A stretch of 64,000 bases of DNA from Erpobdella octoculata (GCA_963978895.1 OZ022242.1:5217359-5281358), one strand, 5' to 3'; counted from the first letter of the stretch, positions 14,415 through 25,857 are shown. A program made the numbers and translations. Notes: generated by a model not told the origin, from the letters alone.

Positions 14415-16494
14415 TCTATCACATCACACGCAAAGTAACAGAGCAGACACACACACACACGCACAAACTCAGAACAAGTTGAAAACTCCGAGGGAAACAA
14501 CAGCAGGGGAGATGCATAAATTATAGACGTGTAACAACACGCACGCACACATACATTTATATACACACACACACACACGCGGCGCATTATCGGGTAAATA
14601 AAAATTCTCTTTTGATGATGTGAAAGGCTGGATTTGGGCCCGAACAGTAAAAACAATGTAAGAACTGCAAACAGTCATAGTTGAATAACAGTATATATAG
14701 ATTTTTCAATATAGAAAACAAATAATCGTTATGTTAATTGCTTAAACATATTCATTAGGCTTTAATGAATTAATATAAAAGATCAAGAACCTTGGACCTT
14801 AGATGTTAATTGTTAAATACAAATACAATTTTATTGGACTACAACAAACAAGCAATATTTAATCTAATTAGTTCTCCAATTTTTACAGTGCATTGAAATA
14901 AAAAACTATGAAAAGATTATAAAAGACACTCACCCCAAAGTCAGCAAACAAACAATAACCAATAATTTTTTTTATTTATTGGATGCATTATTATACTAAA
15001 TAAACTGCTTTATTTGACATCAACACACAGAATTCAATGAAACAAAACAGAGGCTGTTTCTGTTTTGTATTGAATCTTAAAAATAAACATCAAATAAGTC
15101 CTGACCACATACACACAAACATACACATATATGCGCACACATAAATATATACATACAAAGAGGAAAGTGTGTGATCATTCTTGGATAAAAAATGAAGCGT
15201 GTAAAACAAGATACTTCCAGAAACATTTGATAACTTCACACTTTGAACTGTAAATCTCAAACAACAGTATGATGCTGATAAATTGTTATTACAAAGTTAT
15301 TATTCAGAATCTAGTTTAGTTTAGATAATTAAGAGGTGCAAAGAGTAGATTTTAAACAAACAGAAAGGCTTCAAAGAAACACATAAATAAAATATGTCTA
15401 AAAGTAAATAAAATAAAACAACATTAAAACCAAAAAAAAAGATCTGTTTTTAAATTATAAATAAATATGGATGGCAATAAACTAAATTGAAAAACTTCAC
15501 AAATGCCATGTTTTCAATGAAAACTATTTTTATTACTATCACTTATTAAAGTATTTTAGATTTAGATCTAGTAATTTAACATAACATTTCTAATATAATA
15601 AACACTCATGTTCTACTCAACAACCTATTTTATTACAAATACAGACAAACACAACATTCAAAATGAGCTTATCTTGCTCAATTTTGGTTGGAAGCAATAA
15701 AATATGTCTTAACAGTCTTAACTGCTCTCTTAGGTAGATTGTTAATACATTACATAATATAGATGTTTAATCTTACTATACTTAACTAACTAACCTTAAC
15801 GATCGGCTCAACGTTATACAAAGTTATTTACCTTTAAAATAAAAACAATTTAGCAATGAAATAACAAACGAAACTAACTGTGACGGGCAAACAGACTAGA
15901 GAAAACGTAAACGAAGAAAAATCCTCTCCCAGAAATCATTTTAAGACTTTATTCAAAATTTAAACCACAAAATAAAAGGAGAGGCGAGACAATCAAACCC
16001 GCACCACCAGCACGCAGCATTTGAAACCATGCGCAACAAATGCATTCACTTTTAAGAGATGAGATAAGGGATGAACTGTTTATGTTAATTTATTCATTGC
16101 TGGACCAGTTGCGACCGTTAATGACCACAACATTTGAGGGCCAGAAATATAATATCTATGGTGTGGACTTTTCTTGACTAGTGACATTTTGATTTTAAAT
16201 AAATCTGTTAATAGTACTTTAAGAATTGTGAAGGAAAAACAGATGTTATATATTATAAAGACTCAAAGAGTCTAAGGGATCGATTGGGATAATTGCCTGC
16301 CTATATCTAAAATTCATGCAAAGATATGTAAAACAACATTTGTTATATTACAATACTTTATATGTATAAAGAGACACAAATGGACAACACAAAGTATAAA
16401 ACATTTGTTAAAATCACCTTGCCTTAATTCGTTCTAAACAAAACATCTGGAGATTTTAAAACGTAGAAATTTCGTTAACTTTTTAAAAACTATT
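10408..16494. other. 6-kb AT-rich intergenic tract
   Basis: No host gene is visible. Landmarks are CATC/CACC repeats (11,935-12,015), CA tracts (12,110-12,260, 14,380-14,406, 14,450-14,580), a GCATAACAGAACATGGA unit repeated three times (12,755-12,800), and two divergent copies of a motif TTGTCCAATC near 13,400 and 13,670. The second motif also occurs in reverse near 35,250, so 13,260-13,710 is probably an old interspersed repeat. Confidence 0.55.
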
Positions 16495-16690
16495 ATTATT
16501 TAGGTTACAATCTCTGTTTGTGTGTGTGTCTCTCTGTACCCAAATCTTGCAAGTAAAATATAACCAGCTTTTTGACTAGCTAGGAAGCTCAAACTTTCAG
16601 CATAGCTTTATATTAGATGACAATACATGATACAATTCAAAAAAAGTTTGTGTCGAAAAACTCGTTTTTTCCTTTGCTTGTTTTAAATCT
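16495..16690. repeat. Interspersed repeat flanking the transposon complex, copy 1
   Basis: Begins TAGGTTACAATCTCTG and includes CAGCTTTTTGACTAGCTAGG. A close direct copy lies at 22,447-22,690, inside the right arm of the complex, so this family inserted independently at both edges. Confidence 0.75.
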
Positions 16691-16939
16691 ATCGTTTGAA
16701 TATTAGATCCTAAAAATTAAACAGTGGCGTAGAGTAGGGGGAACGGACGATTTCCCCTTAGACTGTTCCACCCGGACATTCCCCCCGCCCCGGGTAGGAC
16801 ATTTCCTTCCCCGGGGTGAAGTTAGAGTTTAGATTTTTTAACGAACCAAAACATATTTTTAAAAGATTTAACATTTATTGTTTATATTTAATTGCAGATT
16901 ATTAATTAAATAGAGTGTTTGGCGTCTGGCGTGCAGCCG

Positions 16940-17285
16940 TAAGAGAAAAAAGGGTTAGGGTTATGGTTAAGGCTAGTATCCCACTCCTACTTCGTCAAGC
17001 TTAGGGCTAGGGTTAGGGTTAGCATGCCACCAGTTACTTCTTTAGGGTTAGGGCTAGCATCCCACTAATTACCTCGTTAGGGTTAGGGCTAGGATCAGGG
17101 TTAGGGTTAGCATCGCGCTAGTTACTTCGTTAGGGTTAGGGCTAGGATCAGGGTTATGGTTAGGGTTAGCATCGCGCTAGTAACTTCGTTAGGGTTAGGA
17201 TCAGGGTTATGGTTAGGGTTAGCATCGCGCTAGTTACTTCGTTAGGGTTAGGATCCCACTAGCTACTTTGTTCACCAGCAGTTAA
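16940..17285 (+). repeat. Telomere-like degenerate array, left arm
   Basis: TTAGGG, TTAGGGC and TTATGG units are grouped into blocks of roughly 55-60 bp separated by GCATCGCGCTAGTTACTTCG or close variants. The blocks resemble each other, so this is a higher-order satellite inside a transposon arm, not a chromosome end. Confidence 0.8.
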
Positions 17286-17624
17286 GCAAGGGCATCCATC
17301 ATTCGGCAAAAATGCTTTACGCGATTTTTCTCTTATAAACTTTTGACAGCCCCAGTTCCTGCACCTGAACATAAAAAAAAACTCTTGCAAAATCACAAAT
17401 TCATACAACTGCATTATTTGATTTATTTTCATCTGTCATTTTATTATAAACTAATTTTATTTCTTTTTTATTCATTTCCTTCATACGATCATCGTACCTC
17501 ACCACTCACAACTACGATGTAAATAGTACTAAATAGTGCTTGGAAGGGTACTTGCCGTTTTCAAAGTCTCTCAAATTACGTTAAATGTATTTTTTTTAAA
17601 TTCAGTTTAGTATAAAATTTGTTT

Positions 17625-18565
17625 GGTAATCTTTCCCACGGACGGCCCGTGTGGCGGATTAATACATAATTCTCAGCTATAATTAACTATAAACACGATG
17701 AAAAGTAAACACTAGTTTAAAAATTATGATAATTTGTATAAATAATTTATTTAAAATGTTATACAAAATTATTTTAATTAAATAAATAATTTAATTATAA
17801 TTTAAAAAATTTTACATAGAAAAAATTTGAGTTTTAAGGAAAAGTGTAAACGAATGAATCGCGTAGCGTGTTATATAACGTTATAACTATTACCACGGCG
17901 GTAGGCGCCGGTATGCGATCTTTTTATCAATTTTATTTTTTACACTATATAGTATATTCAAACTCAGAATTTGTACCTTTATTTAAAATATTAGTAAAAT
18001 TTAAAAAAAATTATATTGAAACTTTTTATGCGACTACCTAGGATCGGGGTAGGGATAGGGTTATGGGTAGGGTTAGGAGTAGGGTTAGAGTAGGGTAAGG
18101 GGTAGGGTAAGGTTAGGGTTAGGGGTAGAGTTTCATTTTAATACGGGATTGCAATTTTACAGATTGCAATCACGGCGAACCGCCGGGGCAATAGCAGCGA
18201 CCTTATATAAATTGACTATCGTTCGTTGTTTCTCTCGCTTTTTGTTCTTTATCGTTTTACATAGAAAAAGTTTTAAAATTAAAATTTAATTTTTTTTATA
18301 ACTGAGTTTGTTTTTTAAATAAAATTTTATTATAAACTAATTTTATTTTTTTTATTCATACGATCATCGTACCTCACCACTCACAACTACGATGTAAATA
18401 GTGCTTGGAAGGGTACTACTTACCGTTTTCAAAGTCTCTCAAATTACGATAAATATTTTTTTTTAAAATTAAATTTGGTATTAAATTTGTTTTTTTAGGT
18501 TATCGTAACAAAATAAAAATAATACGACTATTTTTCGGCACGGGCCGTCCGTAGGAAAGATTACC
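17625..18565. mobile_element. Possible nested element with 27-bp inverted ends
   Basis: GGTAATCTTTCCCACGGACG... at 17,625-17,651 is matched in inverted orientation at 18,539-18,565 with one mismatch. The interval holds a second telomere-like patch (18,045-18,130). A direct repeat of about 150 bp (near 17,440-17,600 and 18,330-18,480; shared core CCTCACCACTCACAACTACG) overlaps it. The origin is unclear: it may be a small transposon or an internal rearrangement of the larger element. Confidence 0.45.
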
Positions 18566-18955
18566 CAAGATTTATATTTTATTATGAGAAACATGACATT
18601 TTTTATTTAGATGATTAAAAATCAATAAAAAATTATCAGTTTTATCAATTTCTTTGATTTTAATTGAGAACAACAGTAGAATAACTATTCAGCTTTATTA
18701 TAATACAAAATTATCTCAGTTCTTGATGTTGAGGCCAATATAAAAAAATTAAAACTCGATTATTTCTGCACTAATAATAACTAGGAAGTCAAATAATTAA
18801 ACAACACTGAATACTGAAATATTGCCAACTCAAGACGATTCATGAATTGATTAAAACAAATACTTTAAAAAAATGTTCTGAATCAAGCGAAGAAGCACAA
18901 TTTTTCATGATGTTTTGCTTATGTGTTTGTTTTGCTCTTAAAGAAATCAGTGTTA

Positions 18956-21699
18956 CTATGCACTCTTATCTAAAGCAAGAGGTCGTCCAAAAACATCGTA
19001 GTTTACTGTCATCATCTGCTCCGGGTGTTGCCTCAGCTCCTCAGTCTTCTTCAAGGCAAACTGGAAAGCTGAGACCTATAAAAGTATTAAAACATATAAT
19101 AAACAAACTAATGTAATTTTATGTTTCAACAGGCACTTTTTAGGTGTGTTTGGCTCACAGTTATAAAATTGACAAAATGAAATTTAAATTTACCAATTCT
19201 AGGTTGGACCTCTTCTCACTGTTACCATAGACTAAAGACATCCATGGTCCAGTGATTACTTTACCAACCAGTCCCAGTGCTTGAAGTTGAAACATGGTTT
19301 CAGGCTAGTTGATCGCCTCCCACAATGACTTTGTGACCTCGTAATTGTTGTTGCTATAAACCAATAATTGGGTGTTAGAACAGGAAAAACAATTAATAAT
19401 TAATGAGTTTTAATTTGTACCTGACGAGGAATGAACGAAGCAGCTGTTCATGGAGGATCACGATTCCAGCCATATGGATCATGTGCAGCCTGTTCCCAAC
19501 GTATCTCAAGAAAGTACCTAGAATCACATTATTCGCTTTCAGAAACGCTCCATGGTCTCCTTTGAAGCTATACCTATAACAGGATAAAAGTTATTAATAT
19601 GAATCAGGTTTTTAAGAAAAAAAATTCTAAATGTAAATTGATTACCTCAGCTTTGACAAATTTGAAAACATAATTGACAAATTGTACAAGATATAGATAG
19701 CTATTCGTTGTCAGACCGAGTCGGTGGTAGAAGTCTATCAAACACTTCCTGGCATCTGTGGCAATGCTATCAAGGGGTGGACGTTACAGTGGAGCTGCAG
19801 CAACTCGACTTCCAGTTCCTCTTTTAACATCTGGTGGACACGGTTGTTGACTGCAGCCCGGTCTGAGATATATGATTTAATTTTTGGAACAAAGAGGGAC
19901 CTTACTCGAGCTGCTGGCTGCCTATGATAACTTGCATAGTTGTTTGTCACCTCCTTGAGAGTCGCAGAGATGTGGGTTGTATAATCAGGAGCTGTTCCAC
20001 CAGGGAGTCTAGCTATCGAGAGGGTGAGAATTTGTGAAAAATGGAAGAAGCTAATATTAAACTCAACAATATGCTTATCTACAACAGTTGTAGCATCATG
20101 CTCTATAGTAGCTGTTTGACAACGCACTAACAGGTCACCAGCTTGCAGTAGGGCAAGGACACCTGGCCTGTGAGCCTTCCTCGCCATGTTGGAAGGATCA
20201 AACCAGTTAAGTAATGGTTATCCGCCACCAACTTGGTATTAACTGATGCGGCCTGCCTCAAGTTTTTTTCTCTGCTCTGCAATAACCTCGTCCTTGTCAG
20301 CAATCAAATCAATTAATCTTAATTCTGAAATATGATGATGACGGATGAGCTGTGACCTACTGATTTTTAAATTTCTAATCTCAACCCCAACCGTTCAAGC
20401 TCTCTTAAAACAGCATTAAAACTGGTTTTTTTAGGCCCAGAAAGTTTAAGAAAATTAAAATAAACAAAGCCATTCAGCAGAGGCACTGAAAGAGATGGAA
20501 AAGTCTCTGTAACAAAGTCCACCAGATCTGAAGCTGATCTCTGCATTATGTATGTAGTTTTCAATAGTGATTTTCGATAACTGGAGTGAAGCTAGCAGGC
20601 GTTCGTAGTATGGGATAACGTGTATGTAAAATTTACATTGTAAATGTATGTGTGAAGCTAGCAGGCGTTCAATTTAATTTCAAAATATTTAAAAAAAAAG
20701 TATCGGTATTAATAAAACAACTAAAAATAAATTATATCATCAAAAAATTATTGTCGCAACATCAACAGATTTTTTTAAAACGAATTTTTCTAATATTCTA
20801 AATGTAAACAAAATCATCAGGTTTATGGCGTTTGGTAAAAGCCTTATATCTTACATAGTAATTAAATTTTTGTATTGATTAAGGTTTTATTTTGAAGATA
20901 TTATGTGTCTATATAAACATATATAAAATTTATTTCATTAATCCATGACAAACTGGTAGAAAAACTCTCACGAAATTGACTAATATTTCGTTTCAGGGGT
21001 ACACTAAAACGTATATATCTCTGATTATTTTCAAAAATTGATAGCAACAAATATAGCATTTTAAAGATGATATGGGCTTCTATATCATATATAAAATCCA
21101 TAACATCAACCCATCCCAAATGTTGACCAGACATTAACAAAAATGACTGATATTTCTCGAATCGATTATTATTTCTCTAATATCAGCAGTCTACGACTCA
21201 TGTATGGTGAAGCGTTAAAACTCTGTTGATGTTGCGACAATAATTTTTTGATGATATAATTTATTTTTAGTTGTTTTATTAATACCGATACTTTTTTTTT
21301 AAATATTTTGAAATTAAATTGAACGCCTGCTAGCTTCACACATACATTTACATACACGTTATCCCATACTACGAACGCCTGCTAGCTTCACTCCAGTTTT
21401 TCGATAAATCTGTAGAAAAATAATTATCCATCTTAAGAGTTTGATTAATCATATAATTGATATAGGGATGAAACTCTGATTATGTTATAGATTAATGTTG
21501 TTATATATTCAACACATCTATACCAAGTTAAGTTTCAGAAACGAGGGGCACCTAATAAAAAAGTTAAATATCAATCATTTCTCTCAGCGAGTACTTACAG
21601 TTATGATTTTTGGATATGTTTATAAATTAATGTTGATAGAATATATATATACCTAGTCTTAGAATCCGGCGCCAAATAACAAAAACACGTGCAAACCGA
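18956..21699 (-). pseudogene. Decayed multi-exon transposon gene, unknown family
   Basis: I do not recognise this family. On the minus strand, coding blocks run in order. A possible first exon lies at 21,649-21,699 (starts MLRFARV, donor GTATAT). A block at 20,565-20,188 is broken by a one-base frameshift near 20,375 and two TAA codons near 20,215-20,240, and ends in a helix-prone charged stretch (IADKDEVIAEQRKKLEAG). A block at 20,187-19,646 contains TTVVDKHIVEFNISFF and a frameshift near 19,770. Exons follow at 19,573-19,421 (GDHGAFLKANN), 19,353-19,194 (LVGKVITGPWMSLVYGN, one TAG) and 19,075-18,956 (ends NYDVFGRPLALDKSA, stop). The last junctions have GT/AG signals and matching phase, so it was once a spliced gene. 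It lies between the inverted arms and is the best candidate for the element's mobility gene. A foldback insertion splits its 5' part. Confidence 0.6.
20571..21407. mobile_element. Foldback element, ~190-bp inverted repeats, 10-bp TSD
   Basis: The element (20,581-21,396) starts CTGGAGTGAAGCTAGCAGGC and ends with its reverse complement. Inverted repeats of about 190 bp are nearly identical; the left one has a 13-bp insertion. Each contains GAAGCTAGCAGGCGTTC twice. It is flanked by TTTTCGATAA on both sides (20,571-20,580 and 21,398-21,407). A 9-10-bp duplication with long inverted repeats fits Mutator-like foldback elements. There is no transposase frame, so it is non-autonomous. Arm identity shows it is much younger than the pseudogene it interrupts. 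Confidence 0.8.
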
Positions 21700-21767
21700 A
21701 GCATCACTCAACTCACTTCACAAAAAGCGAAATAGCGAAATAGGAAGCAGCGCGAACTTCGATCTCG

Positions 21768-21775
21768 TATTTATA
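21768..21775 (-). promoter_or_regulatory. TATA box of the transposon gene
   Basis: The minus strand reads CCTATAAATACGAG, followed about 90 bases downstream by an ATG (21,699) that opens a short exon ending in a GT donor. The surrounding 150 bp is less AT-rich than its neighbours. Promoter function is inferred from motif and position. Confidence 0.4.
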
Positions 21776-22194
21776 GGTATCGTTGGAAAGCCGCCAGGCC
21801 GCACATCTCCAGAATACCTTGGTCCAATTTAATATTTCCTAAATCTCATTGGTAAGAAATTATAGACAAGTTGAATTTTCTAGGCTATTTAACTATTTAG
21901 TTACATACAAGACATTCCCCCGACAGACCCTAGGACATTTCCCCCGGACATTCCCCCCTATTGTAAGATTTTTTCCCATGATTTTTTCCTCTGATAGATG
22001 AAAATAAATGAAATAATGCAAGTAGTATGAATTTTTAGTTTTGTATTTGCAAGAGTTTCAATCATGTTAAGATGCTGGAGCTGGGGCTGTCAAAAGCTTA
22101 TAAAGAGAAAAATCGTGTAAAGCATTTTTGCCGAATGTTGGATGCCCTTGCTTAACTGCCGGTGAACGAAGTAGCTATATAGTGGGATGCGGAA

Positions 22195-22436
22195 TGCTAA
22201 CCCTAACCTCACGAAGTTACTAGCAGGACCCTAACCCTAATCCTTATCCTAGCCCTAACCCTAACGAAGTAACTAGCGGGATGCTAACCCTAATCATAGC
22301 TGACATAGCTCTAACCCTAACCCTAACCCTAACGACGTAACTAGTGGGATGCTAACACTAACCCTAGCCCTAACCCTAACGAAGTAACTAGTGGGATATT
22401 AGCCCTAACCCTAACCCTAGCCCTAACCTTTTTACA
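22195..22436 (-). repeat. Telomere-like degenerate array, right arm
   Basis: The inverted counterpart of the left-arm array: CCCTAA-type units with CGAAGTAACTAGTGGGATGC spacers. The opposite orientation of the two arrays marks them as paired arms of one element. Confidence 0.8.
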
Positions 22437-22446
22437 AACTTTTATT

Positions 22447-22690
22447 TAGGTTACAATCTCTGTTTGTGTGTGTGTGTGTGGCTTTCTCTGTACGCAAATC
22501 TTGGAAGTAAAATTTAACCAGCTTTTTGACTAGCTAGGAAGCTGAAACTTTCAGCATAGCTTTATATTGGATGACAATACATAATTGAATTAAAAAATAA
22601 CTTAATTTGAACATCTTACGTATTTCTAAATCGAGTGTATTTGAAATAAAAGTTTGTGTTGAAAAACTCGTTTTTTCCTTTACTTGTTTC
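22447..22690. repeat. Interspersed repeat, copy 2, inside the right arm
   Basis: Direct copy of the repeat at 16,495-16,690. It separates the telomere-like array from the CTTACGGCTGCACGCC segment, which are adjacent in the left arm, so it inserted after the arms formed. Confidence 0.7.
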
Positions 22691-23009
22691 TCTTACGGCT
22701 GCACGCCAAACACTCTATTCAATTAATAATATTTGATTAAATATAAACAATAAATTTTAAATCTTTTAAAAATATGTTTTTGTTGTTAAAAAAACCTGAA
22801 CTCTAATTCTACCCCAGTTTTTCAGTTAAATGTAGTTCTGCAGAGGTATGACATTTTTGTTCAATTAAATGTATTAAAAATCGCTTAATGTGATTATTTG
22901 GGGTGGTAAAAATTAAAATTGTTGCAGTCAAATTATGCATTATGATTGTTTTAATGTTTTTTTTTATAAGCAGAACATCGATTTATAGAACGGTCCATTC
23001 AGTACACGG

Positions 23010-23052
23010 GGTGGTCCATTCATTACGACGACGACGTACTGAACGGACCACC
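23010..23052. repeat. 43-bp imperfect palindrome
   Basis: GGTGGTCCATTCATTACG at the left matches the reverse complement of the right side (CGTACTGAACGGACCACC) with few mismatches. A related half-site lies just upstream (22,991-23,008). It could fold as a hairpin of about 20 bp; function unknown. Confidence 0.6.
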
Positions 23053-23261
23053 TAAGTTTCAGGATGGGTTCACAAAAATGTGTTTTTTTAGTAATAATCT
23101 GATCTGTAAAATTTATTTAAATTTAACTATTTGTTTCTACATGTATCAACCTTACATTTATCATTAATATATTCACAAAATCTATGTAAATACATTTATT
23201 GTGAATTTTTAAGCGCGTTTCATGAAAGTGTGGTCTATGGTCCAGTCTCCCCTACCCGCTG

Positions 23262-23460
23262 CTAGCGAGGTTACCCAGTGTTGCCCGGGGTTTTTAGAGG
23301 TTTTTTTCTATCGTTTATCTTTCTCTTTTTTTTTCTCTCGCTCCCGCTCGCTCATTTGCTCCTCACATTCATGCTTCCTTTTCCTTTTCTGCTCGCTTTC
23401 CCGCTCCCGCTCGCTTTCCCGTTCCTATAGCAGTGCCTCTGTACAAACATAAAAACTGTT
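23262..23460 (-). mobile_element. Degraded Helitron-like 3' end
   Basis: CTAGCGAGGTTACCC followed by GTTGCCCGGGGTTTTTAGAG matches the better-preserved ends near 59,939 and 60,527, and the same CCCGCTCGCT-rich sequence follows. The 76-codon plus-strand frame across it is repeat-derived. Confidence 0.55.
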
Positions 23461-23889
23461 CTCGTCATTTGATTTTTTCAAAACTTTTAGAAAAGGGCAA
23501 TAAGTACTATGAAAAAAGTAGTTTTTTGATTTTGCTCAAGTTCGTTAGACAAACTCATTTTTTCGGGTCAACACTTATGGCTGTCGTATACACAAGGCTG
23601 AGAAAGAGGACAACACAGAAGTCTTTTAAAATGTTCTTTTACAAGTTTCATAGAACGCCTTGATCTAATTTTCGGTACGTCGTAACCTTTTTTTACCAAT
23701 GCTTTTATTAACTCGTCGGCTCTGTTTCTCTGTCTGTTTCTCTGTTTCAAATCTTGCAATCAATTTTTGAGTCACTTCCTGATGATAGATTTTTTTCAAA
23801 TTTTGCATACATGCTCAAGATAGAAGACAATGCAATATTCAATTATTAGTTTTACAATAAGTCAATTAATTTAGTTAATTTTCTTGAGG

Positions 23890-23891
<2 letters not shown>

Positions 23892-23948
<57 letters not shown>
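23892..23948. repeat. (TA)n microsatellite
   Basis: TA dinucleotides of about 55 bp. A 52-bp direct duplication (starting ACTTTAATATAAAATAAAAG) follows at 23,981-24,032 and 24,090-24,141. Confidence 0.9.
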
Positions 23949-23951
<3 letters not shown>

Positions 23952-24218
23952 TATTATATTTATTTGTTGTATATTGCGACTTTAATATAAAATAAAAGAG
24001 TAATATAAGAAAAAATTGATTGCAAAATTTTTGTTTATGAGCTTAATGGAAATCGCAATGCTCTTCGAACCATATTACGCCAGGCCAGACTTTAATATAA
24101 AATAAAAGAGTAATATAAGAAAAAATTGATTGCAAAATTTGTGTCTTAATTACATATAAGAGCATTGGTTTTAAAAATTCGTTTTTAATTTACTTGTTTT
24201 AATCTATTTTCAGCTTAA

Positions 24219-24593
24219 GGTTTCAAGTGCCTGTCGAATGATCTACATATTTCTCTCGGCTCACCCAATTACAAGGCCTACAGGCGCTGTTTTGTCACAG
24301 CCTCCAAATGGAGCACAGAAGACCTTGGCTTCCCAACAATAGCCGCACTGGTTGACAGAGCGTCAACAACTGAGCAAAGTCGTCAGGATTTCGAACGATT
24401 GAAAATGTTGCTTTTCTTCATAACACGCATAGACGTTCTATTATTAAAACATGTGGAAATTCCACGTTTATTATTTTTGGATCTCTGTTCTGTAATAAAA
24501 CAGTCTACTTTTTCGGCTCGTGACAGAAAATCATATCTGGGTCATGTGCTAGACTACGCTAAACACACAAATCAACAGAAGCTTCTCATTTAA
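24219..24593 (+). pseudogene. Orphan 124-codon open frame, possible exon or gene relic
   Basis: I do not recognise it. The frame is open from a TAA at 24,216 to a TAA at 24,591 and has a protein-like composition, unlike the low-complexity frames around it. It contains NYKAYRRCFVTASKW, GFPTIAALVDRAS and DFERLKMLLFF. A pyrimidine-rich AG sits just upstream (24,207-24,219), so it could be a terminal exon. A second frame reads RFQVPVE directly upstream, which suggests a frameshift. No partner exon was found, so a decayed mobile-element fragment is the likeliest source. Confidence 0.3.
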
Positions 24594-25207
24594 CACTTGA
24601 AGAAGGTTAAAGATACCTACTATAAAAGTTAAGGCGAGGACAACGAGTTGGTTATAAAAGTCTTCGGCTGCAAAAATATAATATGTAGCTGTGAAATGTT
24701 CGTACATGCATCATAGTAGTCTATATAAACTATATATCATTTTAAAAGTCATTTTAATATCCAGACGACCAGGTCTAAAGACTGTGTCGACGAACGAGCG
24801 TGTATATGGATCCGCAAACTAACTAACTGTGCAGTAAACAATCGCGCTTAAAAGGATGGCCTTGAAGTTTGATCTTGGGCTGCTGCTCGCATTAAAACTT
24901 TATGTCTTAATCAGGACACGTAATGTATATTTTGAAGAACTACAGATTTCAGGATATAATAGCTGTTTTAGAAACCACTGAAACTGGTGCGGTTCAACTA
25001 AGTGGAAAAAAACTCGTGTCTTGTAGTAGCCTCATCCGTAATTCAAAAGCTGGGTCACTAATTTTATTTTAAAACTTCATGAAATTAAATTTTCTGAGTT
25101 TTAGAGTCGAAAATGATTAATAACTAATAACTAGTGATAGCCCGTTAGAAATAAAGAAAATTTGTAAGTGGTGATTTCTGCACTGCTGAAGGCAAATTTC
25201 TAACATT

Positions 25208-25501
25208 ACATACGTACGTACGTACATACATACATACATACATACATACATACATACATACATACATACATACATACATACATACATACATACATACATA
25301 CATACATACATACATACATACATACATACATACATACATACATACATACATACATACATACATACATACATACATACATACATACATACATACATACATA
25401 CATACATACATACATACATACATACATACATACATACATACATACATACATACATACATACATACATACATACATACATACATACATACATACATACATA
25501 C
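25208..25501. repeat. (ACAT)n tetranucleotide microsatellite
   Basis: About 70 ACAT units with an ACGT-rich start. It reads MYVC repeatedly in three minus-strand frames, which are artefacts. The end of a Helitron-like repeat (ACTAGTGATAGCCCGT) lies just upstream at 25,131. Confidence 0.97.
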
Positions 25502-25857
25502 ACGTTGTAATGGCTAGTTCTTATGGGCATATTGTAAGCAGCCAAAATTAAAATATAGGTACATTTACTGGAAAAAAAACTATTAAAGAGAAGACATTAG
25601 AAATGCCAACGAAACGAACTATGGTTGATCTTGGACGGGTTGGCTTTTTCCAGGTTAAACGGCGTTGCGTTAACGCTGGAGTGGCGTGAACACTGAACAC
25701 ATGTTGAGGTCGATTCATAAATTAAACAAAGTCACAAGAATAGGAAAGCTGCAGACGACAGCCATGCAAACGGCGGTCTCTTTCATTATTTAATGGTAGC
25801 CACTTTCACAGCAAATCTTATTTATTTAGCAGTTGTTGGCATTACATGATGACATTC

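Larger units (their letters stand above)
16813..22815 (-). mobile_element. 6-kb DNA transposon with long telomere-like inverted arms
   Basis: The left arm (16,813 to about 17,400) and right arm (about 22,050-22,815) are inverted copies. Both carry, outside to inside, a GGGGT end, AACATATTTTTAAAAGATTT, GTGCAGCCGTAAGAGAAA, an array of TTAGGG-like units with CGCTAGTTACTTCG spacers, then CGGCAAAAATGC and a pyrimidine-rich stretch. The minus strand between the arms encodes a decayed spliced gene (18,956-21,699) with a TATA box. Later insertions sit inside: a 27-bp inverted-repeat pair (17,625/18,565), the 816-bp foldback element, and a direct repeat in the right arm. I do not recognise the superfamily. 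Exact ends and a target-site duplication were not resolved. Confidence 0.6.

Noticed and set aside
19290..19353. GGDQL motif suggesting a known transposon domain
   Set aside because: It appears only in an alternative frame of the exon at 19,194-19,353. The phase-consistent frame reads through EVTKSLWEAIN and LVGKVITGPWMS instead.
16940..22440. TTAGGG/CCCTAA runs as a true telomere or chromosome end
   Set aside because: Units are degenerate, separated by a fixed spacer, present in two opposite orientations, and flanked on both sides by ordinary sequence.
23222..23452. Plus-strand Ser/Arg-rich frame
   Set aside because: Derived from the pyrimidine-rich body of a Helitron-like repeat, which recurs at 59,960-60,420 with a similar spurious frame.
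25117..25545. Minus-strand frame of repeated MYVC
   Set aside because: Pure translation of an (ACAT)n microsatellite in all three frames.
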